A DNA stretch of 64,000 nucleotides from Uranotaenia lowii. Its lineage: Eukaryota > Arthropoda > Insecta > Diptera > Culicidae. The DNA is taken from NCBI RefSeq assembly GCF_029784155.1, contig NC_073691.1, positions 96,524,007 to 96,588,006 of the forward strand, written 5' to 3'. The position numbers were made by a program, and so were the translations under genes. Below are positions 55,640 through 64,000 of the stretch, piece after piece (position 1 is the stretch's first letter; every line of letters begins with the position of its first letter). The notes under the pieces were generated by a model. That model was not told where the DNA came from. It did not search any database and worked only from the letters and a program-made list of their open reading frames with translations.

Positions 55640-57140
55640 AATGAATCGGACGCACACTATTCAGATGCTCCCCATCGATGGAGTCATCCTACACCGTTCC
55701 GGACTGCCGTTGATTCCAGCTCCTCTGCAGGGCAGTCATCCGAGTGAACCCTTCGCTGACCGCATGTCAAGTGTTGGAATCCGCACACATCCTCTGTACC
55801 ACGTTGTCTGCTGTCGTGTCGGGCCCACAGGCGGCAAATATGGAAGAACGTACCGCCGCAAACCTCGGACAGACTAACACCACATGTTCGGGTGTTTCCT
55901 CTACGTCCCCACAATCCAATCCACCTTCCTCTCGTTGAGCTGTCCCACAGCTGCTGCCAGTTGGACATCGAGTCCTCATTGGCGAGATCTCGTACATTGG
56001 GCGTGTCTTGTTGTCGTAGCAATAGACATTCTTCTCAAGCAAAATCGAGATGGGCATGACACCCGCCACTACACAGGCGGCTTCGGACAACAAGGTCCGG
56101 TATCCGCTGATACCCCGCAGGTTCATCAGCCGCGGAACGGTTGATGTGGTCACACTTGTCAGGATCCTCCTTTTGCTACTTCGGATGGCCGAGGAGTTCG
56201 GTATCATCCGTGTAAGTTGCCGCTCTCTTGCACACGTAGCCGACATGGCTCGTAAAGCTGAACCTGTCATCTATTATCACCCCTAGGAACTTGATTGCGC
56301 GTTTGGCCACGATATTGCGTTGGTGATTAGCACCATCTCGGTTTTGTAGCTCAACCCCCGCTGTTGAGGAGCCTCTCGCCAAGAGGACTACATTATCCGC
56401 AAATCCTACGAGTTCAGCTCCCGATGGGAGGCTCGTTCGTAGGAGTTCGTCGTAAGTGATGTTCCACAAAACCGGACCGAATATTGATCCCTGTGGAACA
56501 CCCGCCGAAACCTCTTGTGTTCGCAAACCCTCGCCGGTCATATACTGCAGTTGGCGATTGTGGAAGTAACTTTCCACAAGCCTATACCGATATGCCGGGA
56601 TTCTCAATTGGATGAGCGACAACGCCTCGACCTCGACGGAAACCAAACTGTTTTTTCCAAGAGGCCGCCCTCGCTTTCAGTGTATCTCTGAAGTCGGTTC
56701 TGAATCACCTTCTCCAGGACCTTAATTGTGAAATTGCCAATTGCAAGGAATCACCCAACATGCAATTGTTCCTACAAACTAACCTTTAGCGCGGTCGACT
56801 ACTGAGTGGTCCTTCAAGAGAGGCTAGCAATCACACTCACAATAACACAACACAGATCAGCATAGAGAAGGAAGCTATGTCACTCACACACTAGACTGTT
56901 GCATGTTATACAATTATTCATTAGACTGTCGCATACCACACATTACCCGCTGTATCCAGGAGACAGATCGGCCGAAAAGCCGATGGGTCTCCTAGAGGCT
57001 TACCCGGTTTTGGTAGAAGGACGAGTTTCTGCCATTTCCACGTGTCAAGGACACTGGAAACAATGAATGAACACTTTATACTTTTGCTTATTAATCTCGA
57101 AAGATGGGAGAACCTTCGAATAATTTGGTTGTTTTTCAAA
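55640..57140 (-). pseudogene. R1-clade LINE ORF2, RT and C-terminal fragment
   Basis: Minus strand. 57090-56937 reads LDTWKWQKLVLLPKPGKPLG, DPSAFRPICLLDTAG. After a 206-bp insert it continues KVLEKVIQNRLQRYTESEGG. A frameshift leads to IPAYRYRLVESYFHNRQLQY, EVSAGVPQGSIFGPVLWNIT and AELVGFADNVVLLARG (FADD has become FADN). Then IKFLGVIIDDRFSFTSHVGY, and the C-terminus with MNLRGISGYRTLLSEAACVV, then NWQQLWDSSTRGRW and the zinc-knuckle part DCGDVEETPEHVVLVCPRFA. Several stops and frame changes. R1-clade elements usually target rDNA, but many dispersed lineages exist; here there is no rDNA around. The endonuclease part is missing. Confidence 0.8.
56729..56934 (-). mobile_element. 206-bp insert in the R1 fragment, possible solo LTR
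   Basis: It separates TAG (CTTDTAG block) from KVLEKVIQ, which are contiguous in R1 proteins, so the limits are known to a few bases. On the minus strand it runs from TGTGTGGTATGCGACAG to CAATTTCACA and includes two TAGACTGT(T/C)GCAT words. TG...CA ends and a 3-4 base duplication of TAA would suit a short solo LTR, but this is weak. It could also be another small insertion. Confidence 0.35.
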
Positions 57141-57282
57141 TAAATTTTTCAACCTTTGTCCATGGGGTGGTAATTTACGGTGAGTACCTTTAAAAAAAAA
57201 CAAGTGGAGTAGAAACACTAGTTATTGAAAAGGTGCCAAATATTGAAAACTAGTAAAACAGCAACAGACGAAAACAGAAATA
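57141..57282. other. Short spacer
   Basis: Non-coding DNA between the R1 fragment and the family-A MITE. Confidence 0.4.
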
Positions 57283-57284
57283 TA

Positions 57285-58259
57285 GGGGAGAATGAGGATA
57301 CTTGATCCCTAGGGATACTTGATTCCTTAGCTAAATCTCGAAACTGGAATGTCTTACAAAGATCAAATGTTTTAGAAAAATGTGCCAAAATGAGCAACAT
57401 AACAATGCTTGTAGTTTAAAAATTTTTAACAAAATAATTGTTTGAGTAATTGAACTTTGTTTGAAAAATTTCACAAAATGTAACTTGAAGATCTTTTTTC
57501 ATCACTTTAAAATGTTCCTTACATGGAAAAATTATGAAAGAAATATTTGTTAAAATGTATCAATCGTTCGAGCGTAAAATGAACTTCATAATGCCATATT
57601 TTAAAAGCAATGGAAAACTCTCAACTTTTTTCAGAAAAAGTTTTCTAAAATGTTGATTATGGGTACAATTGATCCCCTAGAGTTGGGTACAATTGATCCC
57701 CCTTCCAAACGGCATATTCTTCTTGTGAATCGGTCGTTATGATTGCTGATTACGAAATTACTAATATTTATCCAAAAACTAATATTTATCAAACAATTGT
57801 CTTAAGAAAAGAGCAAAAATAATTAATTTTCTCTTAATTATAAAAAATAGCGCCTTTAAGTATGCAATGTTATAAGCGTTGAGACAAAGTTATAGAATTT
57901 TCTTCTTATGTCTGCTATAAATTGTGAAATGAGAACAAACATGACCAAAATAGTCAATTAACATTCTATCTTGGGGTTTTGTTTGATTTTTATACAAGGA
58001 TTAGGGCTTCCTGAATAAAAGATCAAGTCTTCTTCAATAGGGGATCAAGTCTTCCCTAACTTCTGAAAAATCGCAATTTTTTTACTCCCACGAAAATGCT
58101 TCTAGTTCATCAACGGGTTCAAGTATCGTTCTAATTTTTGGAGCATAGAAACTTGAAGTTACAAGCTATCAGAAAATGTCAAAGACGGTGAGTTGCTAAA
58201 TTTTTCCAAAAAAGTATGGTGAAAATAAGAAAAGGGGATCAAGTATCCCCACTCTCCCC
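57285..58259. mobile_element. TA-flanked MITE, family A, full-length copy
   Basis: GGGGAGAATGAGGATACTTG, then ATCCC, at the left and the inverted GGGATCAAGTATCCCCACTC then TCCCC at the right. TA flanks both (57283-57284 and 58260-58261). 975 bp, non-coding. The terminal word (TTGATCCC or GGGATCAA) recurs inside at about 57304, 57665, 57691, 58021 and 58043. Four truncated copies of its right end occur at 8.26, 8.46, 13.36 and 38.02 kb. A weak version of the shared core word lies at 57851-57866. Confidence 0.85.
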
Positions 58260-58261
58260 TA

Positions 58262-60640
58262 CAGATAAAATTTTAGACAGGAAGTTCGAACCCACAATCT
58301 GCGAAACTAGAAAATACGTTCAAAATATGATGTGTTTTTTCGACCGGATGAAGAAAATTTACTTTTTTTTGCTACGGGGAAAAGACAAAAAAAAAGGAAA
58401 ACGTCATGACTGTTTTCAACTGAGGCATTTTGATGATTACTGAAGAGTGGCAGATTTCATTAAATTTATTTTCATAAAATTCTGCAAATAAATTGGATCA
58501 ACAAAAACGCCAATGTTCTAATTGTGGAACGTTAAATCTTGCGGTACTCGTAAAGAAATGCTTGAACAACTAACACTTGCCCCTTAAAGTATACACGAAA
58601 AACCCCTAAATGTATACAAACATTTATGTATTATGTTTACTTCAATATTGGAACGCAGTTTGGGGAGACATTTGAAACTTTAATTTTCAGCGAATGAGTT
58701 AGCGGAAAGTTACTGAAAAACTTATCCGGCACAACTATGTTCAGGATCGGTTCAGAAGGCAACTGGTCATATGAATGGGTCCGTTCATCTCATTTGCGCC
58801 ACAAATTGAGCTGTGCAAAGTATGGTTTTCCAATGTGTTGTTCCCTTTATTGCAAATTTTTCTATGAATAATGAATTAAAATGAAACCATCACCAATTTA
58901 CGACTTCAATATGTATGCAAAGTATAAAATTACTAATGGCAACACAAATTGAATAGAGAACTCAAATGGGTTTCTGCTGCCTTTTAAATTCTGTATTTCA
59001 TTTACCAAGCAAAGCGAAGTGTTTCTCTCCCGAGGAGCAGTAAATGTAAAGCAAGATAGATCGAACCATTGAGGGAAGATATTTTATTTCGATAGCATCT
59101 CCTTGTAGATACATACATATAACTACACTGTTTTGCCTCGAAGGGATAAATCGAAACCGTAAGAGAAAGACCGAATAGAATGGTATTGAGTCAACTCCCA
59201 GCAAACAACACTGCACACGAGCAATGTCTTCGAAAGCCTTCTGCTATTAATGTCTTCTTACCATTTTTATTGATGTTATTTTATTCATCATCTTCATTTC
59301 TTATTCATACATTAAATCCTTGCACTCGAATCGGGACTGAGGCTGAGAAACTATATCAGTAAGTAGGAAAAGCTTTTTTAGGGCTGACTTCGTTTTGGCT
59401 TCATTTGGTTGTGGGGAGTTTGTCGACTGCTACTAGTAGAAGACATCTGCAGCCAGAATTTCGACGACAATCTCATATCTTTTTGTCTACGACCCCCCGG
59501 TTCCGGTTCCCGTGCGTCGCCTCGCGTCGCAGTCTTGCCTCGTCCGGACGATTACTGCTTTGCAATTCGGTTGCAAACCAGATGGGTGGCTTGAAACTTC
59601 GAAAAATGTTCTTTATTTCAAACAAATTTTATTTTATTTTCACCTTTTTCCTACCAAGAAATTAGTCTTGAAGTCCTTTATGCAACACTTTGATTCCGAA
59701 ACCCTGGACTGGAAACATTCTGGCTTTGAGTTGTTTTTTTTCAGGCCGCTAAAAGTTGGCATAATTTCTGTTTCAGAAAACTTAAAATAACTGAAGATTG
59801 AACAACGATTAGCTTAAATAATATATTAACAGTAACTTTTTTCATATTTTCTTACAATATGCTCCAAACATTTGTTGATGATTCTTCCATTTAACTCAGG
59901 AATTTTATTTTTCTCTTTTATGTTTTGAGAAATTTCATTGTTTTGACATTTGAGTCCATGATATCATCACTTACTATGATCTGGTGAGGCAGAATCCGCT
60001 TTTAGGAGTCTGGTGGAGAAATCACATTCAGAGAAAAGGTAACTGATAATTATTTGCGTCCCCTCATGATGTGGTATGAAAAAAAAAAACCTAGCAATTG
60101 CTTTTGCTAAACCAAATCGAGCAGTCGAGTAGTCACTTAAAGCAATTGCTGCAGTTGCTATGAATAAAGTTTGTTTTGACAGCTGTTTTCTCTGACAGAA
60201 TCTTTTACTTTTAGAACAAGCAATCACCAATGGGGTCAATTCTTCAGTTTTTGGAAGCAACTGCTAGACAAATCTCCAAGCAATTGCTTTATTTTCTAAG
60301 CACGCTCGGTAGCAGACTTTTCTAATAAAACATTCTTTTATAACGTCATACATTTATCAAATTGGCAATATTGCATTTCAAAACAACTCAAACAGGCATT
60401 TTCAACATGGATACAAAAAAAAGTGAAACCCCAATTTTTTCATATTCTTGGCATTGTATGGAATTATTCATCTTACATGAATTGAACAAATCGAATTGCA
60501 AACATTGCAGATTACCGAGAATAATTCCCAACTGGCCCGAACTTGGAATAACATTATAATAATTTTTAACGATTTTTTTAAGTTTTAACAAATCAATATG
60601 ATTTTAAAGTAGCTAATTTAAATTGGTAAAACATTTTGTT
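58262..60640. other. Unique-looking DNA with a small AAGCAATTGCTT cluster
   Basis: No gene recognised. An ACCCCTAAATGTATACA word (58602-58618) resembles the MITE core. A G+C-rich patch lies at 59400-59600. At 60090-60300 the word AGCAATTGCT recurs four times in both directions, like the subterminal repeats of a small element, but ends could not be fixed. Confidence 0.4.
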
Positions 60641-60699
60641 TTCAGGTGAACTGTTTCTTGCTCGCTAGGCCAATTGGAATTGTCCTATCAACAAACGAA

Positions 60700-61029
60700 C
60701 ATTTCAACCTGCGCTTTTTATGCACATCTCTTAAGATTCGCAGAAAAACCTCACCGATAACCTCTTCATTGAGCCGCGAGAAAATGCGGTCCATTGTTGA
60801 AAAACCGATCCCCCCTGGCTTCTTGAGAACATTCAATACAACTAACAATCCACCAGTTGAGGGGACATCAAACGCTCCAAATCTTAACAGATCTCCATCA
60901 GTTTCAGCTTCTCAAAAAGGATTTTTTAAATTGACCGATGTTTTAAATAGTCTTTGTTGATATTTTAATTTTCCTGGCTCAATTAGTAGCATTGTAAATG
61001 CTTTGTTACCTGCACTATGGCACTCTTGA
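60700..61029 (+). pseudogene. I-like LINE ORF1, C-terminal end
   Basis: The plus frame reads KIRRKTSPITSSLSREKMRS, IVEKPIPPGFLRTFNTTNNP, SASQKGFFKLTDVLNSLC. It then meets one stop (TGA 60958-60960) and continues YFNFPGSISSIVNALLPALW HS to TGA at 61027-61029. The ORF2 start overlaps its end by 13 bp in another frame, the arrangement expected of ORF1/ORF2 in I-type elements. The N-terminal gag part is missing, so the element is 5'-truncated near 60640-60700. Confidence 0.55.
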
Positions 61030-62860
61030 TAGCTAATTTAAGCCAAGAGGTCGGAGATATCACTGTTCTACAGTGGAATTGTCGCAGCTTAATCCCTAAA
61101 TTGGATCAGTTCAAATTCTTTCTTCATAAAATTTATTGCGATATTTTTGCTCTGTCCGAAACATGGCTTTCTTCTCCAAGTGATCTCTCATTCCACGACT
61201 TTAATATTATTCGTTTAGATCGCGACGACTCGTATGGTGGGGTGCTTTTGGGGATCAAAAGCACCACTCATTTTATAGAATTCACCTTCCTTTATCAGGA
61301 GGGATTGAAGCTGTTGCATGTCATACAACTATAAGAGGTAAGGACTTATGCGTTGTCAGTTTGTACTGGCCTCATAGAGTTGCAGTGGATCGAAGTCACC
61401 TAGAGGACCTGTGCTCAGTGCTTCCTGAGCCAAGGTTGATCCTGGGTGACTTCAATTCACATGGAACTGTCTGAGGAGAACAAATTGACGATTGTCGTTC
61501 TACTCTTATCTATGACATTTGTGACAGTTTCAATTTAACTGTTTTGAACACGGGAGAAAAAACACGGGTACCTAAACGTCCTGCAAAACAAAGTGCAATT
61601 GACCTCTCGCTCTGCTCAAATTCACTTTCATTGGATTGCCAGTGGAAGGTAGTTCTTGATCCCAATGGTAGTGATCATTTGCCTATCGAAATTACAATCA
61701 CCAATGGGGTCAATTCTTCAAATCCTACAACTTTGACATGCGATCTCATAAAACACATTGAAGGAAAAAATATTCAGACGCAATCATAACAGTCATTAAT
61801 TCTGTAGATGATCTACCTCCATTAGAGGAATATAATTTTCTGTTAGGCTTGATTTACGATTGTGCTATTCACTCCCAAACAAAACCCATTCCAACTTCAT
61901 CCATTCATCGAAGGCCTCCTAACCCTTGGTGGGACAGCCAATGTTCTGAACTGTATGCAGATAAATCCAAAGCGCTCAAAGCATTCCGGAAGCATGGAAC
62001 CATCGGAAATTTTCAGGTGTATGTTTCCCTGGAAAACCAATTTAAAAAATTGATCAAAGGCAAAAACAGGCTTACTGGCGTAATTTTGTGGGTGGGCTGT
62101 CACGCGAAACGTCCATGAATACTTTGTGGAAAGTGGCAGGCAGTATGCGCAATAGATCTCGGTCGAACGAAAGCGAAGAGCATTCTCAGAGATGGATCTT
62201 TAAATTTGCATGAAAAATTTGCCCTGATCCAGCGCCTGTGCAAAAAATTATTCGTGATGTGCCACCACATCGGAGTGATTTGGATTCTAACTTTTCGATA
62301 GTTGAATTCTCACTTGCTCTCCTCTCTTGCAACAATTCAGCACCGGGAGTTGATAAAATAAAATTTAACTTGTTGAAAAACCTTCCGGATTCCGCAAAAA
62401 TTCGCTTGTTAAATTTATTTAATCAATTCTTGGAGCATAACATTGTTCCCGAAGATTGGAGACTAGTGAGAGTTATAGCTATCCAAAAGCCCGAAAAACC
62501 TGCGTCCGATTCTTGGTTTGCTGTCTTCAGAGATACAAATGGCATATGCAAAATGGGCGCAAATGGCTTCAGTGTTTCTAGACATAAAGGGGGCTTTTGA
62601 TGCAGTTTCAATCGAGGTGTTGTCAGACAAATTGCATTCCCGTGGTCTGCCTCCTCTGCTAAACAACATCTTATACAGCTTACTTTGTGAGAAACATCTG
62701 AACTTTGCTCACGGAGATATTGCGATAAGGAGGATTTCGTATATGGGCCTACCCCAGGGTTCATGTTTGAGTCCTCTTTTGTACAATTTTTACGTGAGTG
62801 ACATCGTTTCCAAAATGTATGCTATGGGTTCACTTGATCTCTCGAGTCCAAAAAAGTATA
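61017..62860 (+). pseudogene. I-like LINE ORF2, broken
   Basis: Begins MALLIANLSQEVGDITVLQW, NCRSLIPKLDQFKFFLHK, then IFALSETWL and FNIIRLDRDDSYGGVLLGIK, an endonuclease start in I-clade wording. After a frameshift it reads KDLCVVSVYWPHRV (61340-), LILGDFNSHGTV (next Trp is a stop), then QSAIDLSLCSN and GSDHLPIEIT. The linker has PNPWWDSQCSELYADKSKAL. The RT has NSAPGVDKIKFNLLKNLPDS, DWRLVRVIAIQKPEKPASDS, a deletion, FLDIKGAFDAVS, and SYMGLPQGSCLSPLLYNFYV (ends about 62800). FADD and everything downstream are absent where the next LINE begins. It is disabled by several frame changes and truncations. Confidence 0.8.
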
Positions 62861-62874
62861 TTTTTCTTCTGAAT

Positions 62875-64000
62875 GGACGAGTTCACGCTCGGACGTCGAT
62901 GCGATCACACGTGATTTAACTTTTGCTCTAGTCAGTAAGATCATTTTTTCTTCCTTCAGCCTTAACGGAGTCCATTTCGGAGTGTTTCGAAATGGAAAAA
63001 ACGCGGAAAAATACAATTAAAATTGCTTTCGGTGCATCAGCTAAGCCGCCTGCTTACATGGACGTCTTCGATTTCGTCGGGAATACGTTGGCGATACAGG
63101 CTTCCACTGTCCATTCATTATATAAGGACGAAAACGAGCGTTGCTTCTTCCTTAAGTTTCTGGTTGAAGTAAGTTTTAATGGCTTTACGAGCGGTTTTCG
63201 GTATGTGCGTGTTTTTAACTTGCCGCCCAAAATCTAGGATAAGGAGATCGCTGCGGTGTTGGGGAAATTTGGAACGATTCGGCAACAAGTTCGTGAGAAG
63301 TTTGCGGCGAACTCGGGCTTCCCCGTGTTCAGCGGCATTCGAGGGATACATATGGAGGTCACCAAGGAGCTCCCTCCAAATATCTTCATCGCGCACTTTA
63401 AAGTAAGATTGTATTATGAAGGATTAAAAAACCGATGCTTCTTTTGCGAGTGCGAGGGTCATATAAAGGCTGAGTGTCCCAAATTAGCAAGCCTTAAAGC
63501 AGGAGCAAACGGTACCAGTGCGCAAAAATTATCCGAACCACCTTCGTTCAGCCAAGTTCTGAAAAACGCAACGATCGGAGCTACTTCGAACATCGGCAAT
63601 ATCGCTAAGAATATGACAACATTACCGATTAAATCTCAAATTAGACCACAACGTGAAGCCCCGATGCAGCTCACCTCTCTCGGTGAGATTGAGCTCACAT
63701 CATCAGTTGCCACAAAATCGATACCGTCGGTTGAAGCTGTGAGCAGCGCCGAAGACGACGATGGACACGAAGACGATAACAGAGTTGATGGCGACGACGA
63801 TGACGACGAAGACGACGACGGTGACGACGAAATGGACTCGGAGAAGATTAACCTTAAGCGGACTATATCCAACACCAGCTCAGCATCAGAAATAGAAACT
63901 AAAAAGTAAAAACAGACGAGCAAAACAACATCGGTTGCAGTGGCTGCGTCGATTCCGGAATCAAGTTCAATCGAGATCATTGGACGTCGAACTCGAGAGA
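62875..64000 (+). mobile_element. LINE 5' part running off the window
   Basis: A G+C-richer leader (GACGAGTTCACGCTCGGACG, from about 62877) followed by ORF1. The leader replaces the expected RT sequence of the preceding I-like element, so this is a junction between two elements in the same orientation. ORF2 is not in view. Confidence 0.55.
62992..63909 (+). pseudogene. LINE ORF1 (gag-like, CCHC zinc knuckle)
   Basis: Starts MEKTRKNTIKIAFGASAKPP, AYMDVFDFVGNTLAIQASTV, with the N-terminal frame shifting near 63165-63180 into GFTSGFRYVRVFNLPPKI, a stop at 63235-63237, then DKEIAAVLGKFGTIRQQVRE, GIRGIHMEVTKELPPNIFIA and RLYYEGLKNRCFFCECEGHI, then KAECPKL. The knuckle is Cys-x2-Cys-x4-His-x4-Cys (CFFCECEGHIKAEC). 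A long acidic Asp/Glu run follows (about 63750-63835) and the frame ends at 63909. The layout (RRM-like half, CCHC knuckle, charged tail) is that of I/R1-type ORF1 proteins, which bind element RNA. Two lesions in the 5' third make it non-functional as written. Confidence 0.75.

Noticed and set aside
52040..57140. Bacterial contamination because of high G+C
   Set aside because: The reading frames are RTE and R1 LINE proteins of animals, with eukaryotic structure.
63636..63980. Serine-rich minus-strand frame
   Set aside because: Antisense of the Asp/Glu-rich tail of the LINE ORF1 on the plus strand.

Overview
This 64 kb window is A+T-rich eukaryotic DNA made almost entirely of transposable-element remains. 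The element mix suggests a dipteran insect, most likely a mosquito. It includes a mariner-type transposase with 37 residues between its second and third catalytic acids (a spacing described from mosquitoes), RTE, R1, I-like and CR1-like non-LTR retrotransposons, pogo-type and hAT-type MITEs, and several TA-flanked MITE families. The species cannot be named from the sequence alone. I see no complete host gene, rRNA, tRNA, operon or CRISPR array.

Layout. 1-10 kb: intergenic DNA with TA-flanked MITEs (families called B, C and A here), a pogo-like MITE, an old DD37E-type transposon with intact ends, a scrap of LINE C-terminus, and a broken minus-strand multi-exon gene with a SAM-like N-terminus (9.2-10.1 kb). 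10-22 kb: mostly unique DNA holding an RTE 3' fragment, a minus-strand PHD-finger coding remnant with a splice acceptor, two hAT MITEs inserted one base apart, a TA MITE, and a MITE full of TGTGTGAAA words. 22-30 kb: a DD37E element with both inverted repeats, then a 5.15 kb nest. In the nest, a foldback element was split by a CR1-like LINE, which was itself split by a second foldback of the same type; each foldback has its own exact 8-bp target duplication.

30-43 kb: two family-B MITEs, a LINE RNase-H-tail remnant, a nearly complete non-LTR retrotransposon with an intact 945-codon ORF2 and an ORF1 broken by one frameshift, a 1.3 kb TA element and a CR1-like LINE. 43-52 kb: sparse, with a TA MITE, a hAT-like MITE, and a degenerate DD37E copy split by a 590-bp element. 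52-58 kb: a conspicuously G+C-richer block of RTE (JAM1-like) and R1-clade sequence with a degenerate minisatellite, then a full-length family-A MITE. 58-64 kb: unique DNA, a broken I-like LINE, and the 5' part of another LINE (gag-like ORF1 with a CCHC knuckle) that runs off the end.

No genes work together here as a pathway. The coding segments are transposition proteins (endonuclease/reverse transcriptase, nucleic-acid-binding ORF1 proteins, DDE transposases), nearly all disabled. The main exception is the 32.8-35.7 kb ORF2. The most interesting structures are the datable nest of foldbacks, and a set of MITE families with different termini that share a short internal core word (about ACCCCTAAATGTATGCA).
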